From the NCBI RefSeq assembly GCF_963678635.1, contig NC_087064.1, positions 24,172,539 through 24,236,538 on the forward strand: a DNA stretch of 64,000 nt. Direction: 5' to 3'. The position numbers and the translations under genes were made by a program. This document shows positions 1 to 9,756 of the stretch, in pieces. Below the pieces are notes generated by a model. That model was not told the DNA's origin, ran no database searches, and worked only from the letters and a program-made list of their open reading frames with translations. Source of the DNA: Symsagittifera roscoffensis. Taxonomy: Eukaryota > Xenacoelomorpha > Acoela > Convolutidae. Each line of letters starts with the position of its first letter. Position 1 is the stretch's first letter.

Positions 1-151
1 AAAAACGGTTTGAATCAGTTTGAACTTGCTTTGAAAAACTCAATTCAAAACAGTCTGATCTTGACTGACTAAAAGTTTATCAGATTGACTGAGCGAAAGA
101 GCGGACTATAACTGATTGTTCTGATCTCTTCATACTAACAATGATCGACAA

Positions 152-495
152 CAGGGGCGGATCTAGGATCTTCTCGAGAGGGGGATCCCAGAACACAATA
201 AAAACCCTATTTTGACCAAGCAATATTTCGAAAAATTAAGTAAAAAATACCGTTAATGGTCATTTTTTTTAAAAATTCGACCACGAAAATTACGTTTTTT
301 TGGCGCGCCCTTTCCATCACTTTTAGTATACAATGGCGCCAAAGGCGCCTATAGAAAAAAATAGGGTTGGTCGGCCTAAAATGGATCTTATAAAACAATT
401 CCTAAGTGAGGACCCTTTTGTTGATCAGGGGTTCAAATCTCTGGAGGAAGCGAGACATCATCCTCCCCCCCCCCCCCTCCCTGAATCTGGCCCTG
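152..495. mobile_element. hAT-type MITE with 8-bp target duplication
   Basis: A non-coding element begins caggggcggatctag and ends with its imperfect inverted counterpart ctgaatctggccctg. It is flanked by the identical 8-mer atcgacaa at 144-151 and 496-503. An 8-bp duplication with CAGGG-type termini is the signature of hAT DNA transposons; the element has no transposase ORF, so it is non-autonomous. It contains a C tract near 468-480. Related copies lie at 32278-32587 and 41459-41822, with fragments near 45720-45899 and 47137. Confidence 0.85.
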
Positions 496-503
496 ATCGA
501 CAA

Positions 504-1900
504 TGATCTAAAGTTTTCACTATAACTGTCGTTAACTTTAGAGAAAAAATCATAGAGATGTGTACAAGTAAACTAAGCTTGAGAAATTTGATTCGAAATT
601 GTCTAATCCAGACAGATCAAATTTTTTTTGAAGCTTCCTTTTTAAAAAGCGGATGCAAACTGATTGTTTGGCTACATCGTGACGCGGGAAGAATGCTTTC
701 TCAAATCAAGCAAGTTCGGGTTCAACTTTTTTTGCCAAGATAGTTGTTGTCAAAACTTGGTTTTAGTTATTTATACACCAACTGGCTGCTTTCATGTCTA
801 GAAGTATAACAGAAAAACGCTAAAGACAAACAAACAATCAGCGTTTTTTAGATTGCAGAAACCATATAGACTAGAAGACTGCTGGGAAGAGAACCAAAAA
901 CGATTCAGAGAGGAAAAAGTGCAGAGAGCAAGGAAACGAAAAGACATATTACATTAGAAAGGCAACTGATTGTTCAGGCAGATTCGAAATATTCGACTAC
1001 GATTTAACCCTGATTCATAAGTTCGCAGCCTTTTCAAATTATAATGCAAACCCTCATTTTTAATAATTTACACCTAATTCAGTAACTATAGAAAAAAAAT
1101 TAGCGCATGTTCAGCTGACATGCAGCGCTGATACACTATGAAGTGACCTTGATCACAGACCGATCCATAAACGGCATTCGCAAAGAAATCGTTGAATAAG
1201 CGATACTTTTTTTTGACACATCAACAATTAGATCAACACTTTTGTTCAGAGCTTCTTAGAGTTGCTTAGGATATTTTATAGCTTCAGAAGGCTTTTTATG
1301 TCGAAAAATTCAATATTATAAATAAAACACATATGATCATCAAGTTTCCCTGCTGTGCTGGAAAAATGAAACGCTAGTATGAAAAATCAAATAAACGAAA
1401 TAGTAAGTAAAAACTATGGGTTCGCTAAATTTTTATAAAATTTATGGATTTTCACATATGTTTTTTTATACCAGATAAGCAACAACTCGTAATTTCACAT
1501 CCCAACACTTCATGTCTTGATTTGCATCACACAATTTCTCGATGCAACTTATAGCTGTCTTTTTTCTACTGCAAACAACCCAGCCATGTATTTATATATG
1601 ATTTTTTTTATAGTCACGTGTTTGCCTGACTACCAATTTTGATCCTGATATAACTGCTCATATTTTTTCATTATATTGTCAGTTACTGATTTATTCCAGG
1701 AAAAGTTTTCGAAATAAAAACATTACTGACATTTCAAAATCTATTATTTTTATTTAAAAAATCTTCACCTTTTCTCAACACGCGATATCAAATAAAAAGA
1801 GTTATTTTTCGCACCTGAAAAAAAATTGTTTAGAAATTCAAGTTGCCTCCATCTAATTTTGTGCAATTTAATTTGCCGCATACGGTAAGCTAATAGAAAA
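504..1900. other. Unassigned host sequence
   Basis: AT-rich sequence with only short open frames and no recognisable protein similarity, RNA gene or tandem array. I see no supportable feature here. Confidence 0.5.
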
Positions 1901-1909
1901 ACACTGCTC

Positions 1910-2375
1910 ATTTCAAGACAAAGCTCTGAGTATTCTGCCGTTCAAGGTTAATGGAGGAATGATTGCCCAAAAAAGTCTTGATGGATTTTTCAAAGGAATT
2001 TGAAAGTATCATCCCTTCCCAAATCATCCTTCATCACGCTAAAAAAAGCACAAAGTGATAATTTTACTTCCTCTTAACGTAATAATTTTGACAAATAAAC
2101 TGCTTTAATCAATTTTAAAAGGTTTCTAAACCATTTCAAAAATCACCTTACGCGTTAATTGTCCAAATTGACCATATTGGCAATGCTCAAACCCCTATTA
2201 CATTATTCAAAAAGCTGAAAGGTGAAAAATGATAAGGTTGAGCTCAAGATAACAAACTTTTCGGATGATATAAAAAAATGTCCGTCAAATCTGGCAGGTA
2301 AAAAAGTCGACCCTCGACTGTATAAATATTCCACTCCTTGTTGAGTATTCTGTCACTTTCTTCGAAAATTGGAAC
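1910..2375 (+). repeat. Decayed copy of repeat family R1
   Basis: Shares with intact R1 copies the ordered blocks 'acgcgttaattgtcc', 'aaattgaccatattggcaat', 'gagctcaagataacaa' and 'gatgatataaaaaaatgtcc', followed by a degraded 3' end near 2340-2370. The 5' hairpin region (about 1918-1940) is only weakly recognisable. It is clearly older than the copies at 24863-27443. Confidence 0.55.
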
Positions 2376-3375
2376 AAAAAAGCGTGCATCAATTGTTCGT
2401 ATACTTCTCATAACTTTAAGCTTGATTGAACAGAAAATTTTTTAAACTCATTCAAAACGTTTTAGCCTTAAAAACAGTGATGGATGACAAAATTTTGTGA
2501 TCAGGGTTTTTAAACTCAAATTACAATGGATATAATAGTACAAAAGCAATTTTAGCAAAAAAGCGATGAATAGGAAAAAGAAGACTATAAAAAGACAAAA
2601 AAATCTCGAGACAAAAGTCTCAAAAATGAAATCGAAGTTCAAAGATGAAGGGAACACTTAGATATGCGGCAGATTTCAGATAGGGTAGAGAAATGATTAG
2701 ATACTATGATAAACTAATTACTTTTCTTCAAAAGCTTTTTTGCTTTTCTGATAAATTTTTTAAACTAATTTGGTAGTGAAACAATAACAATTTTCAACAA
2801 AATTAGAACGCAAATTTAAACGCGGTTTTTCTAAAGAGACATACCAACCAAAATATCTGAGTCAAACATAAAACCACTCAATAAAAAAAATTAAGCATTA
2901 AAAATCGAAAAATTACAGAAAGCAGAAATCAAGTTTTTTGATGAAAAAATGCAAACAAGACTTTGCTATAATCTACATTTTCGATTAAGAACTTAAGTTG
3001 AAAATTATTGATTTTCATATCCACCTAAAGCGCATCTAATTTAGATACTATTATACTTCCAAAAATTCCTTACATCTTTAAAAGAAAGTATGGACAAAAT
3101 CAGAGGATGAATATAAAACTTTAGTGCGCGCGGGCCAAAAATTCGTTTGTTCTTTGTTGTAGTTTTGTACTTGGTTTTCAAAAAGTGTCAAATTTTTTTA
3201 TTCAAAATATGCATTGGAACATTTTAATCAACGTTCATGCATTTTTTCAGCTTGCGCGCTGTTTGCAGAATTTTTAGACAAAAAAAAACAAAACATTAGG
3301 CATTATCAGCCAAGGAGCCTCGATCTTTAATCGAATTGTTTTTACCAGTGTAACAGTCGCCTGGAAAGAACATAC
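2376..3375. other. Unassigned host sequence
   Basis: AT-rich and without a coherent coding signal on either strand. The open frame at 2448-2657 (minus) is Phe/Leu-rich low-complexity translation of A/T runs and is not convincing. Confidence 0.4.
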
Positions 3376-3479
3376 CGACAAAAAGTATAATCCCACGTAC
3401 TTTTCACCGTCTTCGTCATTAGCCCATTCAAAGTAATTTATCGTAAGATCGAGTCGATGAACGTAAGATGGTCTAGTAA
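3376..3479 (-). CDS. Candidate host exon, product unknown
   Basis: On the minus strand an AG acceptor preceded by a pyrimidine run (about 3480-3500) opens a 104-nt stretch with no stop. It is more GC-balanced than its surroundings and ends at a GTATGT donor (revcomp of 3370-3375). It would encode 34 residues containing RLDLTINYFEWANDEDG and KYVGLYFLS, acidic-polar with no membrane segment. The phase (2 nt plus 34 codons) is compatible with the last GPCR exon upstream at 23374, but the sequence does not look like TM6 or TM7. It could belong to another gene or be chance. Confidence 0.25.
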
Positions 3480-3621
3480 CTAGATACTTGTAGAAAAAAA
3501 AACTAAATCATGGCTGGATCTCAGTATCCCCAGAACACCAGGTCAATAACAAAAACAGGGCTAATAATTTATTATTAAAATTCTTATTGTTTTTGTTCAG
3601 CAGATAAAATAAAATACCCGG

Positions 3622-3811
3622 ATCAAGTTAACATCCTCAACCCCCCCCCCCCCCCTTCGCATTAAATTTGCTGATCACTGCATGTAAAACGCTCGATTCT
3701 GATTGGCTGAAAATTTCTAACTTAGAACCAAGTTAACATCCTCCCCCCCCCCCCCCCCCCCCAACGGTGGCTTTGTGGGGGGGGGGGGGTCTGGAAGGAT
3801 GTTAAGTTGGT
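3622..3811. mobile_element. Inverted-repeat MITE with poly-C/poly-G arms
   Basis: Starts atcaagttaacatcct and ends with the inverted motif aggatgttaagttgg. A second inward copy of the terminus (3728-3743) is followed by about 20 C, and a run of G precedes the right end, so 3728-3811 alone can fold back. It shares the internal block 'ctcgattctgattggctg' with the 259-bp copy at 46675-46933. No ORF. Confidence 0.6.
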
Positions 3812-4053
3812 CTAAATACCCTATCAATTGGAATTGGATTGACTTTTTTCCTAATTAATAGCTCCTTATATCCTGCAAATGAAATCAGATGTTGTTTGAA
3901 CTAAATTCAGGACTTATCCGGAGAAAGACCAAAACCGAGAAGCATTCGACAACGCACCGGAGAAGAAATTCACCTACAATAAGGTTATCTTCTTTTAAGT
4001 CAGTCTAGACTTAAAAAAGATTGAACCCCAATCGATCGAAATGCACGCAGATG

Positions 4054-4057
4054 CTAG
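4054..4057. repeat. Target-site duplication CTAG (left)
   Basis: CTAG immediately precedes the left LTR. The same four bases follow the right LTR at 22318-22321. A 4-bp duplication is usual for Ty3-type integrases and fixes the ends of the element. Confidence 0.85.
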
Positions 4058-4466
4058 TGAGTTAGAACCGATGTGGTTAACTCATAGAGTAATTTCGGAT
4101 AGGGTACACCGTCTGCTCGTCACGCTATCTTATTTTCGGCCGGATAGATTCGTGCAACTTCTTAGTCTAATACCGATCCTAATCTTACTCTTATACTATC
4201 TAGTCTCAGGTTGTTTAACTAGTCTCTGCTAGGCTCAATAGATCTAGGGTATACTGGTTTATTGCGGCTGCTGAAGTTCTCTTGGAGAGGCAACTAATTT
4301 CTAAGTTAAATTCAAATCTCTCTGGTGCTGAAATTACAAGTAATTTCAGCACTTACAAATAAGTGGGTTGTTAGTTAGAGGATCATGATTGGTTAATATT
4401 AAATACTTTACAGTGGTAAAATATCTAATTTATCCAATCATAAAATGTAGTTTAGATCAGGTTCCA
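4058..4466 (-). repeat. 3' LTR of copy 1
   Basis: 409 bp, with the minus-strand sequence starting TGGAACC and ending CTCA, i.e. TG...CA termini. It differs from the 5' LTR by one indel (about 4379) and one substitution (about 4443). Minus-strand signals include CCAAT-type motifs near 4390-4440, a TATTTAATA-like box near 4395-4410, a perfect hairpin at 4325-4352 and an AATAAA at 4258-4263. This order fits U3, R and polyadenylation signal, although the transcription start is inferred. Confidence 0.93.
4325..4352. promoter_or_regulatory. 13-bp perfect hairpin in LTR
   Basis: The arm gtgctgaaattac is separated by two A from its exact complement. The same hairpin is in the 5' LTR at 22175-22202. 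In the diverged second element the equivalent is at 52974-52999 (arm ggctgaaactat), where base changes in one arm are matched by compensating changes in the other. It lies between promoter-like boxes and the AATAAA, where the start of the RNA would be expected. An RNA role is inferred. Confidence 0.7.
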
Positions 4467-4475
4467 CCCATCCGC
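4467..4475 (-). promoter_or_regulatory. Possible polypurine tract
   Basis: The minus strand reads GCGGATGGG directly before the LTR TGGAACC. The GGATGGG is conserved at the same place in copy 2 (revcomp of 53137-53143). It is short and not purely purine, so the assignment rests on position and conservation. Confidence 0.4.
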
Positions 4476-5146
4476 GTTTTACAGAGTTTTTTAGAATTGT
4501 CTTTCTGCAATTTAAAGGATGGATGATGGACGTTGGTATTTGGCGAACATCATATTTCTTCTGGGTTCTCTTGTTAGAGAAGTTCCAGGATCAATCGTTG
4601 TGTCTTCTTATGACAACGACTGGGTTTTCTCAACAAACTCAAATCTGATTTCAGAATGGTTGGCTATGACAGGTTTTTCTGTTTCATGTAGAGAACTTCT
4701 TTTGTGTTCAACCTCTTCTGGGAATGGCGTGGAGATTGTGCGTGGAGGGGATGCCTTGTTACTCGGATCTGTACGTATACTTGAACATCGAGGTGGTCAT
4801 TGGTCTAGTTCAATGAAGTCCTTTTCTGCGAAGTCAAGTCGTACTCTAAACCCTTTGAGTTGTGATTGTGGACGGTATATCGGTTGTGGTCGGCCATTCT
4901 TTTTCGAGTGTAGTGGGGTCATTTTGTTTTTGGATGTTCGTCTTTGGTGTTGTATGCTAATCTATATACTGCAAGGTATAATTTACATTTTATAAAATTT
5001 TTATTAGTTCGGTGTTTTAATTATGATTTTGGTTAGTTGTTTTCACAAAAGCTTTTTGTTTTAGTTCGGTTAATTTGAAAAGTTACTCACCCTTGAGTAC
5101 CTCTTATTAAAAATAGAAGTTTGGTCACAAAGCGTGGATGTAGCGC

Positions 5147-5220
5147 GGTGGGTTAGGCCGGCTATAGAGCATGCTCAGGACGTCCTCTCTGGTGGGTTAG
5201 GCCAGGAGTGGGAGTATGAT
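5147..5220. promoter_or_regulatory. Conserved non-coding block of the element
   Basis: Two direct copies of ggtgggttaggcc flank a palindrome-rich core that includes agagcatgctca and acgtcct. The matching stretch in copy 2 (53808-53884) is nearly unchanged, although the surrounding sequence has largely diverged. No ORF explains this. It could be an RNA export, packaging or splicing element, or a protein-binding site; function is unknown. Confidence 0.55.
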
Positions 5221-6062
5221 TTCGTGCGGTTTCTGTGAGAGGTCCTGTTATGTGATAACGTTTTATGTTGGGTTTTTTGTGGTTTTTCTTATGTTTCGTT
5301 GGTTGTGTCCTTTTTTCAAAAATCAAATTGTTTTTGGTATGGGTTTGTCTTTCGACTTTTTTTTTGTGTTTTATTATTTCTTTCTTAGACTTTATAATAG
5401 TCTTCAAAAGAATAAATTATCTAGTTTTAAACTGGGTTAATCCGGTTTGGGTACCGTTGGTTTCCTTTTCTTAGTCATGCTGTTATTCTATGATTTGTGG
5501 TGTTTAGTAAGCTGCGTTGGTTAGTTTTGTTTAGTATATAATTCCTTTCCAACCGGGTTAAAGGAAAGTTTGAAACTTGTTATCTTGTGTTAGAGTTGTT
5601 GAGTGTGAAAACTTGAAACTGAAATTCATTATTTAAACAATTCTTCGTGGGCGAGCTGTGCGAGTTTGGATAGAATTCTTGTGCGAGTGAATGGAAATAT
5701 CAAAAGGTTAGTACTGCATTTTCGTCTTATCAATTTACTACATAGAATTTCAATTTTACTGCTAGTTTTTGGGGAAAAATTAAGTTACAAATTTTCATCA
5801 TTACTAAACTTACTGCTTTTGGGGAAACATTTTATAAATTAATTTACTACATTGGTATAAATTTTATTGAATTTATCTAGTGTAAAATATTAATAGAGTT
5901 TTGAAGAATTTGAAGAAGTTTTCTATTTTTTATTTTTCTTTTGTGTATTTTGCAGATGATCGTGGGATGAAGACTAAAAATCTAAATAAGACATGGATAA
6001 AGAATGGTTAGGATTTATTTCAAATTTATTAGTGAAAAATATGTATAAATTATACTTACCTG

Positions 6063-6389
6063 TTAGTCGTCGGGGAAAAAACCGTGGGGGAAGATGTTGT
6101 GTATTATGTCGGAATTTGTTAGTAATTTTGCTAGTATGCGAATGATATTTTTAGTTTGAAGCAGTGGCCAAAGCAATTGAAGTGCTTTAATAGTTTTTAG
6201 TTCTTCAGTGCCAACTGCAAACTCATAAGGTGTGTTTTGGATGAGATTATATAGTTTGTCATTGTATTTAGTGTTGTGTATGAATTCTAATATCGGGATT
6301 TCTATAGGTTGAATAAATTCATGAGGGATAAGGAAGGGTCTGGATTCTTCTGCGTTGAAGGTCTTTGTGATGGGACAAAAAATATACAT
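6063..6389 (-). CDS. C-terminal part of the accessory ORF, frame-shifted
   Basis: 108 codons from an internal Met. The frame extends upstream of that Met to about 6460, where it meets the 491-codon ORF in another frame at a run of six A (6462-6467). In copy 2 the same region (about 54690-55070) reads across without this break, so the two pieces are very probably one protein of about 600 residues. Recognisable motifs are MYIFCPITK near the start and IFPHGFFPDD at the end; the latter is kept in copy 2 as KFPHGFF. No known domain recognised. Confidence 0.6.
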   Translation of the reverse strand: MYIFCPITKTFNAEESRPFLIPHEFIQPIEIPILEFIHNTKYNDKLYNLIQNTPYEFAVGTEELKTIKALQLLWPLLQTKNIIRILAKLLTNSDIIHNIFPHGFFPDD

Positions 6390-6394
6390 TTGGG

Positions 6395-7870
6395 TTATGG
6401 GATCATAATTGCGAAGAATACCGTGAAGGTTAGTATCTTTGATGCAATATGTGAAGTTAAGAAAAAATGGTGAAGTGTATTTAGAGTTAATAAACTGAAA
6501 CAGTGGTGTGGTTGTCTTGATGGAGTGTGCAGGTCAAAATGATTTTGTATGAAGCGATAGTATGTATACGTGTGGGTTTGTTTAGTGCGTAACATAATGT
6601 CGTGTGAGCAGTGCAAATCGCGTTCATGTGGTGCAAGGAAATTGAAGGTTAGTGAAAATAATTGAAATCTTTCTTTAAAACTTTCGTAAGCTTGCATGTC
6701 GGTTAGTGCTTCAGAAATGACGTGGTCGAATTTGCGATCAAATATATTAAGTGTAAATACATATGGTGTTTTGATGAAGAATTTTTCTGTGATTTGTGGG
6801 TTAGCGAAGCGATCATCATCTAAAAATTGGTCTTTATTAGCTCGGATGATGTTATGATCGTAATATTCTAGCGTATATTCGTTAGCTCGGGGTGCAGTGT
6901 ATGTTTTTAGTGACTTTTTATATCCTATATAAGTAAATTGTCTATTTGTGAGTGATGTGGTGAGTCGATATAGCATATCTTGATTTCTTTCTATATCGAT
7001 GTGAGTATTAGATAAAGGTAGGCGAAGGGGATTAGTAAAATGATAATATGATGTCCAATGAAGTGTAGGCATTAAAACAAGTTCATCTACAAAACTACGT
7101 GTGTCGTTAGTGTCATGGGGGGTGTTTAAAGTATACTGTGGAAATGAAGGTAAGGTGATTGCTAGAAAATCTTTCGTGTTAGTGTGATTTGGATGATTAA
7201 TGTATTCACGGGCTGTTCCTGGTTTTGTTGGAAATGGGTGGTTTGGGAATTTTCTTTTGAAAGTGCGATAAGCTCTATTAGTGCTATTTGATGATTCGGT
7301 GGGTGTGGATGATGGTGCTAATGATGCGGTATAAGCTGAAGAGGGTGTAGGGGTAGGTGGATTTGATGATTCTATTGTGGATGAAATCTGATTTATAGTG
7401 GGGGTGTCAAGGTGGAAGGGTTGTTGTTGTAGGGTGATAAAATTATCTAGTTCTTGGGAGATTTGGGGAGTATCTGGAGAATTGGATGATCGGTCTGAAT
7501 GAAATGAAGAGTAGGTTGGGGTGACTTGTGAAGCATAAGAGGGTGTAGAAATGGATGGGAGTGGGTTATTTGGTGGGATTGGTTGAAAAGTGGGTTTTGA
7601 AAAAACTGAGGAGTTGGTTTGAAAATTATTGGATGGAGATGGTTCAGAGTCTGCAAATTCATCAGGGGTTTCAATATTAGGGTTATTGAGTTGTGAAATG
7701 GAGTATAAAACTGAGATATGTGAATTAGTGTCTGAATTCATGCCTGATGTTATATTACTGGTTGGGAAATCGGGTGGCGGGAAAGCAAAAAGTGGAATTA
7801 TTGTAATTGGAGTGTTGAGGTTGGTTGGATGGGAATTTGAGCGGTGTAGGGATCCAAGTTGTCGGCTCAT
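6395..7870 (-). CDS. Accessory protein of unknown function, downstream of env
   Basis: 491 codons. Residues 1-200 are rich in Pro, Ser, Thr and Asn and look disordered. Residues 200-491 are mixed and probably folded, with blocks such as SFPQYTLNTPHDTNDTRSF and FNFLAPHERDLHCSHDIML. The latter is clearly conserved in copy 2 (55082-55303, FNFLTPKERDNNCSHEVML). There is no signal peptide or membrane segment. Its ATG overlaps the stop of the preceding env-like ORF as ATGA, which would suit termination-reinitiation from one mRNA. I recognise no family. It might be a particle or accessory protein of this retroelement lineage. Confidence 0.7.
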   Translation of the reverse strand: MSRQLGSLHRSNSHPTNLNTPITIIPLFAFPPPDFPTSNITSGMNSDTNSHISVLYSISQLNNPNIETPDEFADSEPSPSNNFQTNSSVFSKPTFQPIPPNNPLPSISTPSYASQVTPTYSSFHSDRSSNSPDTPQISQELDNFITLQQQPFHLDTPTINQISSTIESSNPPTPTPSSAYTASLAPSSTPTESSNSTNRAYRTFKRKFPNHPFPTKPGTAREYINHPNHTNTKDFLAITLPSFPQYTLNTPHDTNDTRSFVDELVLMPTLHWTSYYHFTNPLRLPLSNTHIDIERNQDMLYRLTTSLTNRQFTYIGYKKSLKTYTAPRANEYTLEYYDHNIIRANKDQFLDDDRFANPQITEKFFIKTPYVFTLNIFDRKFDHVISEALTDMQAYESFKERFQLFSLTFNFLAPHERDLHCSHDIMLRTKQTHTYTYYRFIQNHFDLHTPSRQPHHCFSLLTLNTLHHFFLTSHIASKILTFTVFFAIMIP

Positions 7871-8754
7871 CGTGGGCTAAAAAAATTATTATTTTGAGAC
7901 TGAAAAGCGGTAGTATGGGGTTGTTCTATAATTTGTTCATATGTATTTTCATCTAGTGAATGATGTGTCATTATATGTTGAATGGGACTTTGTGATATGG
8001 TTGGTCTAAAATTTGGATTATGTGTTATTGCTGAATTTCGAAAATTTCGTGGGACTAGGGATAATGGATAATTATGTGGTAGGGATGGTAACTGTTTTGC
8101 TGTAGGCGTTATTTCTACATTGTTATGTTCTTCGTCGTATGTGTTCTGTCTTGTTGCTATTTTCGTGTTGTATTCTTTTATTTGTGCGTCTAAAAGAATT
8201 TTGTCTATTGATGATGAAAAAATTCCAAAAAATCCTGCAAATAGTATGCGTGCTACACTTGCTTGTCTATTTACTTGTGTGTGTATAGCGCATGTATTAT
8301 AGATTCCTTTTAAAAGTGAAAAAAGAAATCCTATAAAGTTAAACATTGCGTATAAAATAGTTAATTTTTCTAAGATGTAATAGGGCCATCCTAGAAAATC
8401 AAGAATTTCATTTTTTAGTGTAACAAAGCTAAAAATATTTATAGGTGAGATATCTTGTGGTCGGTATTTTTCACCGTTTAGATATATATAGTCTTTAATG
8501 TCTTTAAAATATCCGCTATAATCTTGTGTATAAATATCTGCAAATCCTGCGGTTTCGGCAAGTTTGCGTAAGTTTTGGTCAATTGATTGTCTTTGTATAG
8601 TGTCCATTTGTGTTAATAATTCTTGGAATTGTTGTGTTCTAATGTGATGTTGGATATCGGATTTTGAATATATTCCAATTGATTGTAGATCGATATTTGA
8701 GTTTCGAGCAATAGTTCTAATGCTTTCAGGGGAAAATTTTTTGAGTGATTGCAT
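7867..8754 (-). CDS. C-terminal segment of env-like protein, with membrane anchor
   Basis: 295 codons, with the same frame open upstream of the Met to the break near 8922. Residues 1-75 are a polar, probably helical region (SIGIYSKSDIQHHIRTQQF). Residues 121-149 form a strong hydrophobic stretch beginning LGWPYYILEK, and residues 166-181 form a second one. A polar tail of about 110 residues, likely cytoplasmic, follows. The order is that of the stem, transmembrane and tail of a viral glycoprotein. The stop overlaps the start of the 491-codon ORF by four bases. Copy 2 has clear homologues at 56495-57234. Confidence 0.6.
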   Translation of the reverse strand: MQSLKKFSPESIRTIARNSNIDLQSIGIYSKSDIQHHIRTQQFQELLTQMDTIQRQSIDQNLRKLAETAGFADIYTQDYSGYFKDIKDYIYLNGEKYRPQDISPINIFSFVTLKNEILDFLGWPYYILEKLTILYAMFNFIGFLFSLLKGIYNTCAIHTQVNRQASVARILFAGFFGIFSSSIDKILLDAQIKEYNTKIATRQNTYDEEHNNVEITPTAKQLPSLPHNYPLSLVPRNFRNSAITHNPNFRPTISQSPIQHIMTHHSLDENTYEQIIEQPHTTAFQSQNNNFFSPR

Positions 8755-8925
8755 TAATGTGGGGTATGGGGTAAGAAGGTAATATTTATCTTCATCAGGG
8801 TTCAGTTGTACTACATTGTGGCTATTTTCTGATCCACATGGGACTGCGGTATCCCAGAAATATGTTCGTCTTGAAAGTGTGTCAACGAAATGTACTTTAT
8901 TCTTATAAAAGATAGGGATTCTTTT

Positions 8926-9756
8926 TTAGCATCGTTTATCTTCAAAAACATATAGTGGTGATACTTTTTTGGTACAGGTATAAAACCATAAAATGGTTCC
9001 TTCGTAGTCTAAAAAATTTGATCTATTTCCTGATAGTAAATATCCTGCGTAGGGTATTTTTAATACTGCTAGTGCAAGTGATTGTAGGATTTGTGTCCTT
9101 TCTAATTCGCATAGTTGGTGAAGTGTTTCTAATTCAGAGAGTGACATTTCTTGAAAAATTCGGCTAATTGTGTAGTCTAATTTCATATCTAAGTGAATAT
9201 CATAGTGGATATTACCGAAATATGTACTATTCATTAGTGATAGTTCTTGTAAACGTGTGCTTCTAGTGTCATGGGGCTTTAGATGTCCACCAGGTTGACC
9301 TTTACTTTTTTGAAAATTAACTGGTATATATGATGTTCCTTCGTTTATAGGATGACTTGTGGCGTATGGGTCGATTTTTATTTTTCCAGTGGTCATGTCG
9401 AATCCTTTTTCGTATTCAACTAATATTTCGGAGTATTGTGTTTTGTGAAGTGGGTTTCTGTATTTACATGCAAGTTCTGTTTCTTGATATATTTGAAAAC
9501 GTGTCAATTTATTTTCTGTATTGTGTATGTTTCTAAAATTTGAGCTTTGTTTTCGTGATGGATTTACTTGTTCATATGGAATTGATTGTATAAAATATTT
9601 TTCGTGAAATTTTATCATTCGAGCGTGTATTTTTGCTACTTGAAATGTTGTACATGTGTCTTCGGGGAACCAAACAATTGTTGCTTGTGTTCGTGTTGTA
9701 GGGTCACAATAGCCTTGATCGTTTTTACAAGGTAATCTAATTCCTTGATAGATCAT
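8926..9756 (-). CDS. Central ectodomain segment of env-like protein
   Basis: 276 codons ending at a stop created by the shift at the T run 8922-8927; the frame is open upstream of the Met. Cysteines at residues 10, 17, 35, 97, 216, 261 and 276 suggest a disulfide-bonded ectodomain. Sequons occur at N176 (NST) and N244 (NRS). Motifs include GYCDPTTRTQ, FPEDTCTTFQVAKIHARM and GNRSNFLDYEG. Copy 2 matches at 57222-57665 and 58108-58314. Family assignment (chuvirus-type glycoprotein) is tentative. Confidence 0.6.
   Translation of the reverse strand: MIYQGIRLPCKNDQGYCDPTTRTQATIVWFPEDTCTTFQVAKIHARMIKFHEKYFIQSIPYEQVNPSRKQSSNFRNIHNTENKLTRFQIYQETELACKYRNPLHKTQYSEILVEYEKGFDMTTGKIKIDPYATSHPINEGTSYIPVNFQKSKGQPGGHLKPHDTRSTRLQELSLMNSTYFGNIHYDIHLDMKLDYTISRIFQEMSLSELETLHQLCELERTQILQSLALAVLKIPYAGYLLSGNRSNFLDYEGTILWFYTCTKKVSPLYVFEDKRC

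Larger units (their letters stand above)
4467..6062 (-). other. 3' non-coding region of copy 1
   Basis: About 1.6 kb between the last accessory ORF and the 3' LTR. No minus-strand ORF of note is present. A 158-codon open frame exists on the opposite strand (4519-4995), but the aligned region of copy 2 does not keep it. The one strongly conserved part is the block at 5147-5220. The rest is T/G-rich on the plus strand. Confidence 0.6.

Noticed and set aside
4519-4995. A 158-codon plus-strand ORF in the 3' region of copy 1
   Set aside because: It is antisense to the element, has no recognisable domain, and is not kept at the matching place in copy 2.
5150-5205. Telomere-like TTAGG units in ggtgggttaggcc
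   Set aside because: There are only two copies, not in tandem, inside a retroelement.
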